A DNA stretch of 64,000 bases from the NCBI GenBank assembly GCA_035582835.1, contig JAYKAV010003126.1, positions 377,706-441,705 of the forward strand. The letters run 5' to 3'. Positions 26,401 to 41,318 of the stretch are shown one piece after another. The translations under genes and the position numbers were made by a program. A model generated the notes under the pieces. That model was not told the origin of the DNA. It was given only the letters and a program-made list of their open reading frames with translations, and did no database searches. Within the stretch, counting starts at the first letter, position 1, and each line of letters opens with the position of its first letter. Source of the stretch: Phoebastria nigripes (lineage: Eukaryota > Chordata > Aves > Procellariiformes > Diomedeidae).

Positions 26401-29400
26401 TGACTTCCATCTACGAGTGGGTTGGCTTGGTCTTCCTGCAGTTGCAGCCACCTTCTGTTAATTGGGTAAGCTAATATTCTTCTTGGCTGAAAAGTTTGGG
26501 CGCCATTGAACTGAACAGTCATAGAAAAGTGGAGTTATTTTCTTGGTCGCAGTCACTACCATTATTGCAAGATTCTGTGTTAATCAACACAATTTAGTGA
26601 ATTGCATCGCTAGCATCCAAAACTGTCACTTTCTTTAGACAACCAGGCTCATTGGTGTAATCTGTAGGACGGATACTTTACGAGTGATGATCCCAGAAGC
26701 ATTTTATAAATAACTGCTACTTCACTGGGAGGTGATATCTGTGACTGGCATTAGTGGTATAATTCAAAGTTATTTATTAGTGTGGAGGTTCTGCAGTGAA
26801 ATAAATGTTCCTGAAAGGTCAAATTGAATGTATGCAGTCAGGTCTGGCCCTGTTCCCAGATTTTATGAATGAAAACATAATATTGGGCTTGTAAAATCAT
26901 ATCCTTTCTCTTTTAGTGGAAAGTAGCCCTTTTAGCATACTTCCTTTAGAATTTGTAACTGCTTGTCTAATCTGGTGTGAAAAATGAGATACTTTGCTGT
27001 TCTGTTTCCTTGGGTACAAGATTGTCTTCTGTGTGGTCCTTATTTCAGATGATTGCTTCTTTTGTGTTACATAGTGAATGCCATTATAACATTTTGGCAT
27101 GACTAAGCATATGTGTATCCATGGCTGATACTGAAATTCTTTCCATCCAAAGCCTTGCTCGGATGTCTCCTTGATACCTAAGTCTTAGGCTTCCATAGTC
27201 AGCAAAGGAGAGCAAAAAAATCAGCAGATATGTTGGGAAAAATTAATGCATTTTGCTGCAGTACAAGAAAATGACTCGGTAGGTTCTGTAGGAATTACAC
27301 AGCATAAGGCAAAGCTGAAGTGGTTTATAATACTAGAGTCCTAAGTGAAATATATATATATCTCTTACCTTGGTTTGTTCTGCTTATTACTTTGTGAAGC
27401 TTAGCTTTTTTTTTCTCCCCTAAGACCTTTCATGAAAAATCTCAAAAACCGTAATGTGGCTGTCAATGGGAACTTAGCTTTTCATTTAGCTTTTCTAGAG
27501 TTGCTGGCATATTTTAACTACTTTTCCATTCCCGTTATACCTTCTAAAGTAAATAGTCATTAGAGAACCTGACTCTATGTTTTACTTATAATCTGGTTTT
27601 GAGCATTTTATCATGTACAAACTACCTGAATTACCCATGGAGGCAACACCCAGGTTATAAAAAAAGTAGCTACCTACAAAATCAANCTATGGCACCAGTA
27701 TGAAGGCAAGTGTGTGTTCTGTGCCCGGATGATTACACCATGGCCGGTGGAGTGATTAATCAAACATAATTCTTTATTTTCTTGATAAAGATGAAACTAT
27801 TAAGGTAATATGTCTGTCTGAAGTATGACATTTTCAAATACTCTTTGTAGGTTTTGTTTTGACATGCTCTTTCACATTGATTACGCCCAACCGTGACAGT
27901 AAACCAGAACACATTTCAAGATGAGATTCAAGGGGTAAGATGCAATCACCCAGCTGGCAGATGGCACTACTCGTTTGCTAGATGGGAAGTGGTGATATAC
28001 TTTTGGTCTGAAAATGGTAGAAATTGTCATAACTTGGGACTGTGCTTGGGCAAACATATTCATCCAACAAGCTGAACTTAGTATTGTGGTATGACCACGC
28101 AGTCAGGTGCTAGTCTTCTAAACAGTGTTGGGGCCAGCCATAGATCCTATTCTGCTGGACTGAAATGTAGACCATGCCATAACTGTTCAATATTTAGTAC
28201 TTGCTACCATTTGTACAAAGGAACAAAAGGTTGGTTTCCTCCTTCTCTCTCTCTCCTTCAACAAGGTTCTTCTTGAAAGTATGGTTTTTGCTTTTCTGTT
28301 TCACACCACAAGGGAAGAGTAAGAGTTCAATAAATGGAGATTTTGGTGATTTGAGGTGAAAGAATGCTATGCCTTTTACTTTGTTTTAGTGAAATTGGAA
28401 GTGCCATTCAGCCTTATCTGGAAATTCCATCCAGCACTCTCAGGTTCATGAGTTTTAGTATTGCATTGATCAGAAATAATGTTGTATGTGAAACAGCATT
28501 ATTGCGCCCTTCAATTAGTATATGTGAGCCTAGGAAAAATTATGTAGTTTTTCAGCTGAAGTAATGAAGACCTTGGTCATGCAAGTGATGACAGCTTAAA
28601 TACTTGGTTAAATATCAAGAAGCATATATCTCTTCAAAGAACTAACGAAGTCCTCCAAAACATATATGCTGTTGTCTGGAGGAGGATATGCAGACCAGAA
28701 GATAGGCAAATATTGGATTTAAAGGTAATTTGTGTAAACTGATGATCTAATACTGCTAATAATTGGAATTCTTGTATGTGCTGGCATATGGGAAAAACTA
28801 ATTAACCACTCGTGCCTAATGGTGCACAATAGGAAATGGTAACTTATAGGCAAATGCATGAAGAACTCATCAGACGCTTGTAAACAGGAGCCAGGATTCA
28901 GATTTTTTGGATTCCGGCTTCTGTATAGTTAGATGCTACAATGTTCTGTTTGATCAGCAATGTGCAGTGTTAAGCTTTCTGTGTACTACATGAAAAAATC
29001 CTGTGTGACAAATCCCATTTCAGATTGAATTGTGTGGCTTGGCAAGTCTGAGTGAGTCAGGTCTCTGTAAGAGGTGAGATTAGAAATGGACTCTGGCGCT
29101 GTCAGTTCTGGCTGGAAAACCAGTAGACACTGGAAAGCTGAAAGTGGACAGTGGGAAAGGCAGGTAATGCGTGTAACCTCCCAAACAACTTAGAATTGAA
29201 ATTACTTTGAAATTTTGTTGACCGGCAGTCGTAGGGAATTTCTGATTTTGAATGCAAAAATAGAATCGTGAATGAAAAGATTTATATAAAATTTTAAAGC
29301 TGTTATGTGTAATATTGTGTTTAAACACTTTAGTAATTCCCACATTTGTGGAGAAGGAGTTAGAGAGTGTATAAATACTTGGTAAATAAGTTAGTGCTCC

Positions 29401-31859
29401 TTCTTGTTTAACAATGAAAGGCACAAAAATGTTGAATTGTCTGTTACAGCAGAAAGTTGGCTTTGTACAGTTTTGTATTCCTAATAAAACTTATCCATAT
29501 ATTATGTTCTTTTGTGGTGAATGTGGAAATTAAGAGTAACTTGTCAAATCGATCTTTTAATTTCAGGAACAATTATACATGCTTTTCCTTTTCTTTTTCC
29601 TAGAAGGAATAACTTGAATTTCCTAGGGTATTTTAAAGTACACCTACTTTTTTCTTTGTTTGTTTTCTGTTTTGGGGGTGGTGGGGGTGTGAGTATGAAT
29701 AAAGGAAAAGAGGAAATAATTCCTAAAAGAACAACAATCTTTCAGTCATAGAAATATATTCATATTATCTCACAAGAAGGTGATTAAATATTTAGTATAT
29801 AACTAGATTTCCATATGTTTTTTTTTAGTTGTAATTTTAACCTATAGTTTACAGCAACAGTAGGAAATTATACTGTGGTTCTTTGAGACAGTATAATTTA
29901 TGAGATGTATTTGTAGTTAGGCAGCTGAGAAAGACAGGATATGAAAAGGAAGAATCATAGCCATAGGGAATTGAAGTGACAGAGGAGACAATTCACGTGA
30001 TTCAAGCAGGACAGTGTAAAAGGTGGTTTCAGAGAGCAAGGTCAACTGTGTACAAAGCTTATTCTGCAAATGTTACATTTAAATTAATTAAGTTTATTTT
30101 AGTGGAACTAGAAGTATCTGGGTCCTTACAGGGTATGGCTTTTATCTGTCCAGGATAAGCTGAGCTACTTTTCATTCCTCTCTTACTTGCTGGTAAAACG
30201 AAACAGATTATCTTAAGGCGTTCTAAGAGAATGGAACTATGGATGATGGATAGATAAGTCTGAATGAAAGTAAGACACAGCAGTGGTGATTAGGACATTG
30301 ATTGTGTCAAGAACAGTTAAGAAATTGTCATTTTTTCCCTCTTAGGTACTTGTCGCACTGATGACAGGATCAAAATTAATTCCACAAAATAATCTCTTTT
30401 GACTTCATGTTTTCTTCTCAGGCATGAATACTGCATTTCTAAACAAAATACGTAGCATCAAAAATATTAATGAAAAGAGATAAGTTTGTGGCTCCCAATC
30501 TGAAGAGAATTGTATAGAAATTACAAAAGGTGACATTGTAACTATAAAAGTGAAGATGAATGCTGAAGGTCTGTTCCCTTTAGGTCATCATATTCTCAGA
30601 GGCAATGCTCCTTTTGTCCTGAGATGAGTACAAATGAGAGGAAAGACTAGGACATGTCATAAATTATGCCAGCCTTCCCAAATAAGTGCTATCAAGATGT
30701 CTGATAATGTGAGATATTTACCGTAATGGCATTATTTGATCTTCTTGAACTCAGGCTTTGAATGTGATATTTCAGTGGCAATAAAAATAAAATGTTAAGC
30801 TTTTCCTCTTTGTGATTTTTACTTGTTATTATTATTTTGGTAGGAAAAAGAATAAGTAAGTTGAAATCCTGCCTAACTCAATTTAAAATAATGCACACTT
30901 ATGTATTTCTGCTATAGTCCTGGCAAAAGCCTCTGGCCCATAAATCTTATTTCCAGTATTCTAATTTTTAGCAAATACTACCTTGAATTACCCCATTTAG
31001 TTATCGATTTCAAACCTGTCTTTCCGTAAACAAATTTTGCTACATAGAGGTAGGCAAAATGATAGATTTCTGGGATTAGCATTTTGTATGATTCAGTAAT
31101 ATACTGTATAACGATGGCTTGAATTTTGCATATGTTAATAGGTTAGATTCATTTATGGATTTGATTAAATGTGCTCTTTGTTGTGATGCGTTATATTGTT
31201 GCAAGACTTACATAGCTAAGATTTATCTTCAGTTAATATTTTAATTTACTTTGCTTACTTGCAATAAACTAGTGAAATTATGTAGAACTAATTTTTTCTC
31301 CCAAAATTGCATCAGTGGTTACCAATCCTTGCTCAAAATTTTTCTTATGATGCTAACTGTGTGGTGATGTTCCCAAATTTGTATCTAGCTCTTATACAAC
31401 AAGGAATTTCAAAGTTATGGAAGGTTCAATATTTCAAATTTATGATGAACTTCTAGGGGAAGTTGAAGAAGTGGTTCTAATGGAAGAATATGAAGAATAA
31501 AATGGGTTAAGAACCAGTAGATTTCTGATGCTACTGCTCTTGGAAAGTTTTAATGTCATAGATGCTGTCACTAGAGATAACTTAAGGGAGAGAGAACAAA
31601 AGAGATAAATAAAAAGAAATGGATGGAAGGATTTCTTTTGTTGTAATTTTTCTGGCATTTATACTACAGTCCTTTTTCTAACAAAGCTGGAGCTGGTAAG
31701 TTATCTGGGCATTGCANAAGCTATTTTTTCTTAGTAGCAATTAAACATGTAGGCACTTTAACAGAATGAAAGAAAATAGAAACAGGAAAGCTGGGGATAA
31801 TTTGATAGGTTTTCATAATATGACCTCATATATTATAATTTTTCCCCCACTGTGAGAGT

Positions 31860-31879
31860 NNNNNNNNNNNNNNNNNNNN
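31860..31879. other. Assembly gap (20 N)
   Basis: Twenty consecutive N bases in non-coding DNA. The true length is unknown. Apart from this, all N bases in the window are isolated singles. Confidence 0.98.
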
Positions 31880-34800
31880 TTTTTGGTGCTGAAAAAATTA
31901 GAACAGCAGTAGTTTATTGATATCTTTTTGATTATAGTATATTTTATATGTTGGGAATTTTTTAGAGTTAAATTGTAGGAAAAAATGGCATATACTTTTG
32001 AAACAGTTTATTAAAAAGAAATTGGGGGGGTTAAGTTGGTAATAATTTTTTATTTGGAGAAAAGCAATGTCTTTTACACTAACATTATAGTAGATGACAA
32101 ATGAAAGACAATCGCAAGAGTCATCCAGAAATGAAGTGGAGTATTTATTGCTAAGGCATCTATTTGATTTGTCAGATTATATTATTTTCAAATATTCTAG
32201 TGGGATACTTCTCTATCCATAACATACAGAAATGAAAAAAAAAAGTTTCAAAAGGAAAGTATTTTTTTAATAATATCTGGTTTCAGAAGAGTTTGCCCTT
32301 ATTACGTTAAAAAAAAAAAAAATTGCTGGTATGAACGTTTGAATTCCTTTCTGTGATCTAAGGAAGTAATTAAATGCTGTTAAATAGAATCCTATTTCTT
32401 GAAATGAGTTCACTTTCTTTTGAATTTTCTCATTAGCTACTATCTTACCATTAAGTAATTGTGCAAGATCATAATGGATTAAAAGTAGTATAGAGGGTTT
32501 AAACCTATATTGCTTCTTTTGAGAATGCGTGAACTATTGAGGGTCCTTTAAAAGCTGGGACTAGAGAAGGGAAGAGGTGCAGAAAATAACATGAATATTT
32601 GATTGAATATGACATTTTACTGTCAAACTAAAATGATAGTAAGGAGCTGATCAACCTGAAANGGACTAACAAGGGGTCTTTATATTTAGTTGCTGAAACG
32701 AGGCACAGGGGAGAGAAGAGCACGTGCATTACCTCTATGGATAAGACAAAGAAGAGAGTCCTTGTCTTGACTCATAAATAGGTCATGTATCCATCTACAT
32801 GGTCTACATATATGTTGTCTCTGATGCGTTTTCTGTCTCTTTTGGTACCAACAGCCCATAGAGTGTTGTCTGAACCTCCCTCTTGACTTCTAGTGGCGTG
32901 AGAGGCATTGAAAACAGTACCACTGTATCGTGTGTAACTTACGGCTGTAAGTGTCACCACCAGTTCAACACTTGAGTTATTCTCTGTGCCTGTCATTCGC
33001 AGTACTGATTCCTCACTTCCAGGAACATTGTAGATCTATGATATGAAGTAATTTTCTTGAGTGCCTGCGTGCTAAGCTGAATGATTCCTCTATGCGCCTC
33101 TTTTAGTAAATGAAGCTGCTCATGCTTGAAAGGCAAATTGGAGCTGTCATCTCTGTGTTTACCCTCACTATCTACTGGATTACTCGATTCCTGATCTGCC
33201 TCGTCAGGGCAAAGCTATTCNTGCTTCAATAGCTTGGCACCGTGTGCCCTGGTTATTTTGTCACACAAGAATAGGAAAGAGAGAAGATTTATCTCACTCC
33301 AAAAAGTTGGCCCAATCTTTTATTCCCTTGAGGTTTCCTTATCTTCCTGGACATTGCCTCCAAGTGATTTGTCTTTCTCTTTTTACCAGGGTAGACAGNA
33401 GGCCAGAGTGTCAACAGTTTTAGGCTCCATTTAATGAGGAGGTGAAATGGTTGATTCCTCAGAGTAAAAGTGTAGAGAAAGCACTCAGTGATACTTTGCT
33501 GGACTACCCTCCAAGCCTCGGACAGCCTGCAGCTCAGGGGCTTCAGGTCAATCTGTTAGGTTTTTTTGTTTGTTTTGTGGGTTTTTTTTTTCCTTCCTTT
33601 CCCTTTCATGAATGTATTGAGTTAATTTATGAGTTGATGTAAACTTCTAGCATCTGCAGTGCCCTATGNCAAGGAATTCCAAAACCTTTGCTGGTAACTT
33701 AACATGTAGGTTTTTTATTTGACACTTTCTTTCTTTTTTTTTCATTGAAAAAGACAAAAGCAAAAGATTGTTTCACTGTATCCATGATACTTCTGGTTTT
33801 GTTGGCTGTATTGTATTCCCCCTCAGTTTTTTCTTCTGTATAATGAAGATTTTCAATCTATTTAGTTGTTCCTTGAAGTCCTTGATCATCCTTGTTGCCA
33901 CCGTGTATTTCTCAGTTCTGCAATATTCTTTGTAGAAAAGTGATGGCCAAATAGTGTTCATGATACGGATTTATAATGGCATAATTGTGTTTTACCTGTT
34001 TTGTTCTCTTTCCCTTTCAGAACAATTCCTCACTTTACTTTTGGTTGCTACTCTGTGTTAAGCTGGCATTTATTCACAGCTATTATAATTCACAGATTGC
34101 ATTGCTGGGTATTAATAACCAATTCCAGAGTCCATCATTATGTATGTAATCAGGATCCTGGTCCTTTTTCCTGTTTTTTATCACTTTACATTTATCAAAG
34201 TAAATTTCGTCTATCTTTTTCATAGCTATTTTAAGAACTTCAAAGCAATTCTGCTCCGTGGTTCTTGTTTGGTTGGAAGGAAGGAAAAAGGGAGAAACAG
34301 CTAAATGGTTGGATTACATGGGATGGGATTTTGCACATCAGTAGATGTTGTATTCAGTCCTGAGATCAGTTAATTTATTGTCAGTAGCTAAGTTTCTCAG
34401 AAACATAAGAGGAGGGGGAAAGGACATGAAAGTAAAAGAAAATAATAAAACTTGGGCCATCTATAGTTTGTTTGAATTATAACAGTATAGTGGATCAGGG
34501 AGGCAGCGTGAGACACAGAAGCAAGTCTGGAACCTGTAGCATTACCAGAAACCTGATGCCTTCTTAAGAAGTAATGAATAGACACCCAAGAAGATGTGTT
34601 ATGACAATGTTGGAAATGGACTTTTTCAGGCTATCAAAGACATAGTAAAATGTGTTGCTACCCAAGAAGCCTTCACAAAGTGCTAGACCTGAGAGCAAGA
34701 CCAAAGGAAAAGAACTACCCTGGAAGGACACAGTAGAAAGGAGATACAATTGTTCATAAATCCCTTTCATTTTGATTCTGTCTTTCTGAATTTTCTTTAT

Positions 34801-37001
34801 TGCAATGGCCAAGCTGTGTTCTAATAAAATCTAGTTTTACTAATTCAAAGCCCTTGTAGTATTTTTGGTTCGCTTAATTGAAAGAAAAGCTACAAGTAGA
34901 TCCGGCTCAAAGCAGTGGTTGATGTAGGGCTGAATTACAGTTGCAGTGATGAATCTGAGAAATTCTCTCAATCGGTTAGCAATTGCAGAGGTAGTCAAGT
35001 CTGGCCACTAATTTTATTGGAACTGTCTTGTGTTCACTTGTGGTCATATCATAGATATCAGCAGCTAATTTTAAAAAAAAAGATTTTTCTAAAGATTTCT
35101 AGAACAGTGACTGTAGAAGTTCTAGCTAGTGTAGATAACATGTCCATATGTATGACAATTGACTGACAAAAACTAGAAAATTGCAGATTTGGTTTGCCAC
35201 TATGTTTTTTTTTTTCTTGTTTTTCCCATATTTCAGGTGTTGGTTAATAACACAAGTCTGAGGAAATTATTGTTTTTAAAAATATGATTTTTGGGCCTTT
35301 GAAAAGCACAATATTATTGAAGAGCCATTTTTATGTTCTGCAGGTATTACAGGTATTTTTGGCTTGGACTCCAAATTAATGCTAAGAGGACAACACAATT
35401 ATATCTCAGACAAAAAGGTATGAATAAGTCATGAAATGTATGAATAGGGAAGTAATAGAAGTAGTAGACTCTCATTTGTCCTTGGGATGGTTGTTTCCTT
35501 CCTCCTACAGTTTCTTCATGGATGAGGTGGGGAAAAAAATATTCAGCTATGAGTACTACACAGAAAGCAAAAAATACAGACTGATGATAATACNTTAGAT
35601 ATCATGTTGCAAACTAGAGTATTAATAGAATTGCTGAGTAGACTAGAAGCAGCCACATCTAGCCTGCTTTCAGACATTAGAAAGCTGGAGCTGCAGTGAT
35701 AAGAATTATTTAAAAAAAAAAAAAAATAGTATGGCACAGTGGAATTATGTGAAGACAAATAGGGAATTTAAAGAGTGGGATGTAAACATGTAGTAAAAAA
35801 CAGCTGAACAACAACAACAACATAGCCACAAGGGACAGGCTTACAGTGCTTTGTACGTGGCAGCAGAAGAAGTGATAGGATGCTATGGATTAGCGAGAGC
35901 AGGAGAATCACCTATTGACTAGATATTTGAATACAGTATAAAACCCCCAAAACTACTCAGGCTTAAAGAATGAATATACCACAATCAGGGACAAATGGTG
36001 ATATTGGATACTTTACATGCCTGTGCAATGAAGACAAATGATGATGACACTTGCCACTATTGAGTTATCTTCCTCGTTTTCTTTAATTCTACTATGAGGA
36101 CCCTAGTAAAACCCAAGAACATTCATGCATCATTGTGATGGCTGGCAACATACACTGAAGTTATTGAAGACATGGATGTGAGACAAATAAAATAAATTTG
36201 CTGTCTTGAAAACTGGCTTTTTTCATAGTAAGATGTAAGGGAGGAAACTTTAAAATAGTGGTATGGTTAGGAAATTAGCTACAATGACAGTAACTTTTTA
36301 TGCTACTGTTCTGTATGTATACTGTAAATATCAGCTGTCACTAGGTTGTTATTTTTCCATCTCTCGCTTCTGTAAGTAATCCCTTTAGCTAAAGTTGGAG
36401 AAACGTTGCTTAAAACAAACAAATCCCAATGTGTTCGTTATTCGCATCAAATAGTTTCCTGTATTTTATGGGTAGTTTTAAAGAAATAGTGGATTGTACC
36501 AGTCAGTGCCAGTGGCTCACCAGCCATGTGAATTATGTCGCCACGGAGCATAAATCTCTAGATGTCACTGGCCTGTCTGACCTGTACTGGGACATTTCTA
36601 ATTAACGGGAACTCTTAAATCTATATGCTTCTTATCTTAATGGAAAGTAGTGTTGTAGACTGTATACAGTGTTCACCGCTAGAGTTCAAGTGTTCCGGAA
36701 TTCAGTTCAATAAAAGCTGAATTTAGTTATTGCTGGAGCGTGTGAATCGGCTTCTCTGGAAACCAGGTTATTTGTTGGGTACAATAAAATGACCTTCAAA
36801 GTGTTCACATGGCTGTACAGAATTTTCTGAAATGAAGCCAGATCCCATCCTTAGCTTTTGTTTTGCTGAGGTTTTTTTGTGTCTTGTGATGCATTTGAGG
36901 TTAAGTAGCAAGATTCTCCAGGTGCAGTGCAGTAACAGTTTTATATTTGATTGAACCAAGCATCCCCTCTACAAAACTTTAAGCAGTGTGTTTTCATACA
37001 T

Positions 37002-37110
37002 TCACAGAATGGCATGCTGGAAGGAAGAGATGCGATTAGTGTAATCACCTGCATAACATGCACTGTATCTTTTAATGAAGTCAGTCCTGTTTAAAGTAAT
37101 CCTTACCTCT
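37002..37110 (-). mobile_element. Ancient CR1/L3-like LINE 3' end, minus strand
   Basis: The segment tcacagaatggcatgctgga...gtaatcacctgcataacatg...aatgaagtcagtcc resembles the reverse complement of an old amniote CR1/L3-type 3' end (tagactagatgatc...; cctgtgttatgcaggaggtc). Divergence is high and the ends are estimated. Confidence 0.45.
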
Positions 37111-38454
37111 GAGGCAGTGAAGTTCTGAATTTAAAATAAGCAATGATGGAAAATCCATCTCAGGTTCCTTGTAAATTGTTCCCCGTAAATATTTTCCCTA
37201 TTCAAAAATATTTTAAAAGCTGTTTATTTCTAGTAAGAACTTGTTTAATTTCAGCTTTCACTTACTGGATTTCAGTATAGCTTGGCCTGGATTGAGGAGT
37301 CTGTTACAATATTTTTTTTTTTTCTTTTTATGATATCTAAAATTAATTAAAAATCTATAAATCTATGATATTAACAGTAATTTTGTAACTCCTGTGTAAT
37401 TCTTGTTAACAGATTCAAATGCTTACTTTTCCCATTGTTTTGTGAGAGGTTGATGTTGGATTGACAGCCTTACTCTGAAGTTGTTCCATCTTCAAATTTT
37501 AAACAAAGGCACAAGGTTTTTTTTCTACTCTTCTGGAATGTCTTCCGCACTCTACATTTTAAAGAAAAATAAGGAAAAATCAAGATTAGTCCAACAGTAT
37601 AATAGATTAAAGAGAGAGGACAGGTGTTAGGAGCTCTGGTCTCTCTCTTTAACTTAGATTTTTTCCAAAATTATGCATAGGTTTTTAGAGAAACAGCTAC
37701 TTTTTTAAAAAGTTGTTTTCATTAAGCATGTNATCTGCACTGTTACAGCTTTGGATGTCATCTTTTACATTAGGAATTGTAGGTGTTCTCTGATTGTCAA
37801 CATTACTTATTTCCTTTTGAATGAAGGGCTGTTCCGAATAGGAAACACAGACCTTTATTATCTTTAATTAAATTAATTCATTTGGGAACATAATGGTGAT
37901 GTGATTCTTATGCCACATTCAAAACTACAGCAAATCCCACGAACACACAGCTGGGGGAGATAAAAGTTTTTGGATATCATCATGGATGGCTATCTATGCA
38001 TTGTGCTTTATTTAAAACATCCATCAGCATAAGAATAACATCGGGAAAAGTTTCAGTGATAAGAGATCAAGCAGAATTAAGCAATTTAGTTCTTATTCTT
38101 AAAACTTATTTCCATCATTACAGATTTTTACTTTGTCCTTTTTTTGCATTCATGGAACAGCAGTAAATAATGATAGAATGGTACATGTGGCTTCTATCAG
38201 AATATGAGCCCTATTCTGAATGGGCTTCCTAGGGATAGAGCAACTTTCTTTAACATCTTTAAAGAAAGAGCAGATTTAATGAACACAAGAGTAGATGATA
38301 AATTTCTCTAAGATTTTTAGAAATTTCTCAGAGGTAGTTGATGAACAGATTGACAAATGCAGATACCAGCAACGAGACAATATGTGCATTTAGAAGTTGG
38401 TGGGAATGTTCCGAAAGGTTATTAATGGCCCTTAATATTAATTGCTGAGGAAAA

Positions 38455-38545
38455 TGTCAACTGTGCTCCCACAGGGCTTTGTTTGAAAACAATCCTGTTT
38501 AATGTGTTAATTATGGAGTTAGAAAATGGAACAGCTCCTTCTCCA
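38455..38545 (+). mobile_element. Ancient CR1 reverse-transcriptase fragment
   Basis: The bases tcaactgtgctcccacaggg...aatcctgtttaatgtgttaatta...gagttagaaaatgg follow the CR1 segment that encodes the reverse-transcriptase motif VPQGSVLGPVLFNIFINDL. The match is by base pattern; the reading frame is broken. Sequence further right, to about 38800, may belong to the same element but I cannot align it by eye. Confidence 0.45.
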
Positions 38546-41234
38546 TAGTATGCAAGCTTGTATACAAGGGCAAGGGGAGACTGTTGTCATCCAGTATGTC
38601 ACAGTGAAATTGTACAAGCTTTGGGTTGGTTGTATCTGTAGTTCAGATAACTAAAAGATTCTGTTCAGTGCAGGAAAATAGTGTTGCATCTGTAGGAACA
38701 AGAGCAAAAACCTCTTAATTAAAATAATTAATAGTTAGATAATTTAAAGCTTAATGAAAGAGAAAGACTTGTAGAGATGATACTAGCAGTATTGCTACTG
38801 TACTGAAACTAGCAGGGAAATAGTCTTCTTAAAAAACCAACCAAACCAAAAAAGCACGAAAAGCCCTAAAGCTTTGACTCTCCATAGGAAAAAATGTAGA
38901 TTGTTGCATTTGAAGGTAGCAACAGCTGATCTTGTGGAATAAAGGGTTCTCTTTCAGAGAAATGAAGAAAAGCTGCAGGGAAATACAGAGGTAAGGTTAA
39001 CTGTAGCTTCCAAGTATGAGGAACTGTAAATAGGATACTTTCAGTGAAAGGATGACCTCTACATGCAGAAGCAGAAGCTTGCAAAGTCGTGGTTAGAGCC
39101 AAATTCAAGAACTTTTTTTGAAGAACTGTTGGAATTTGAGATAAAAATTCTGTGTTGCAAGGGGAGCAAACATGCGTTAATTTAAACTAAAGATGCTTAA
39201 TACTTCTCTGCTCTTGTAAAATGTCAACTGGTATTACTAATGCCAGTTTAATACAGTGAATAAAAATAACAAAAGGGTAAATAGATTTAGTGAATAAAAG
39301 TTTAATTTTTTTTCTGCAAGACGTGAGATTAATGTTTTCTTAAGAAGGAACAGAACTTGAAAAAAGTTTTAAAAAAATATGGTTTTATTACTAAAAAGGA
39401 GGGTCATTTATGTAAAGTGATCATAAATTCAGTAATCTAAACGTCTTATAAAGGTATTACTTTGCTATATGTAGAAATTTGTAGTCATTTGGGGGGAAGT
39501 ATGATGGAGAGAGAATGCAGAGCATAGGGTCTGCACCAAGGACCTGAGTTAAAATCATTTGATTTTCCTGGGCTTGCAATATGACCCTATGTGAACCACC
39601 ATCCCAGCAGCAGTGAGCTCAGAGGCTTTGATTACGTCCAGAACTCTGTGAGAAGACTTTTATTAGGAAGCACTGAAGAGCTGTGTGAATACAGAGCGAT
39701 TTGTGGAAAAATCTTCGGTTGTACAGAAGTGACTTGGCAATCTTTTGCTGGGGCTTGGGATCCCTTTTGGTACAGGTTCCTTAAAATCTTCAGTTTCACT
39801 GAGCATTTTGAGAAACTCCCCCACCTTGACGGTAAAAGTTACTTAGTGGACAAAAGCATGTTCTTATGAATAATGCAAGATAAATTATTTGAATATAGGA
39901 ATTTTATGTATGGCTGTTTAAAACAGCTTTCAAGCAATTTTCATTGCTTTCTCATCTCAGAGTAAATTACCTTTCACATCAAGCAATTCTACTAATTTTG
40001 TTAGAGCAAACAAATGTGAATCTCCACCTGTTTTTCATCCTTCCTGCTGATAGCCCTCCCAAAATCACCAGGTTACTCATGGAGAACCAACCATTAGATT
40101 TTTAGGTGTTTTAAGAATTGGGTGTTGTATCTAACATCCTCCTAGAGTAAGGATCTTCTGCGTAGTAAACTCCACCTGAGAGTTGAATCCATAGTCCAGC
40201 TTCCTGTCCCAGTGTCCACAGATTGTCCTCAGATTCATATTATAGTTTGTCTAAACCTTCAGAAATGGCCCTCTGAGGGACTGGATGCAGCTTAAAGGTG
40301 TGCTGGACCAAAGGGGACGTGGGTTTGTACAACCGATGCCACATTGTGCTACCACGTTCCTCAGGGCCATCTCAGGCNATGCTGATGTGAGAACCCAAAC
40401 AGATAGTCAGTCTGTAACTGTAGATGTGTGAGCCTTTAAAGTAGAATTATTTTTCTAAGCCATATAGTAGATAAAAACAATTTGGACATTGCACACAGCT
40501 AGGGTTTGCACAGAATTTTGAAGCATATTATCACTGTTTTTAATTAAAGCAGAAGAGGAAGCAGGTCGTGCGGATGGTTGTAGGTGGAACCTTTCTGTTA
40601 CGCTGACCCTTACACTGCAGTTTGTACCTTCCGTGTGAGTTCTTCGTGGCCTCTTTCGTTTCTGAAGGCAATTTTCCCTCCTGGCTCAGTCAGGTCTTGG
40701 TGTAGGCAGTTGCCTCCAAGACTGAGCTGGTTAATGTGACTGAAAAGTGTGAATGACTCAGCNGTTGCCGTTTTATAGCTTTCCTGTTTCTGTGTCAGGG
40801 CACTCCATGGTCACCGTGCCACTGGCCTTGTTACCAAGGTAATCCTTCCCTTGTCAAGGCCTTTTTCCTTCTTTCTTAATGGTTTATTGGCTAGAAGTTT
40901 GGGTTTGCATAATGGGCTGCTTCCATTTAAGAACTTTGTTTTGTTGAGGCCAGACCAGAATCTCACCCCAACGTGGAGGTGGAGGGTTAGCAGAAGGGGA
41001 GAAGGCTGTGCATCCAAAAGGAAGTTGAGAGCTTAGAAAAGCTCAAATTAAAAATTCTCTGCGTGGTTAAGCTTGGGAGTGGGGCCTAAAGGTTTATTTT
41101 GGCTTGTTTTCTCCTGCCTGAGTTTTAGGAAAGAAGAGAGAAGAGTCACATTTATGAAACAAAATAAACAAGTATGTCAAAAACTTGTTCAAATGTACGG
41201 AGACAGATATTCTTCCAAACCATCCTGCTCCATC

Positions 41235-41318
41235 TTTTTTTTTTTTTTTTTTTTTTNTTTTTTTTTTTTTTTTTTTTTTTTTTTCTTTCTTTCTTTCTTC
41301 TTTCTCCTTTTTTTTTTA
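41235..41318 (+). repeat. T-rich low-complexity tract with (CTTT)n
   Basis: About 50 T with one N at 41257, then several CTTT/TTCT units and another T run. The frames read through it are artefacts. Confidence 0.95.

Larger units (their letters stand above)
8704..37001 (+). other. Non-coding DNA, presumed upstream intron or flank of CTNNA2
   Basis: Apart from the listed repeats, the gap and the exon-like frame near 15.0 kb, nothing recognisable is present. The longest frame (16260-16694, 144 codons) has no motif or family resemblance that I can see. A CTNNA2 5' UTR exon could be hidden here, because a non-coding exon cannot be identified from sequence alone. Confidence 0.55.

Noticed and set aside
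29080..29424. 114-codon minus-strand frame
   Set aside because: AT-rich chance frame with no motif and no neighbouring exon signals that I could link to it.
39591..39869. 92-codon plus-strand frame that looks mildly protein-like
   Set aside because: I tried to read it as CR1 ORF2 or a cellular exon and found no motif. No supporting splice pair or family match was seen.
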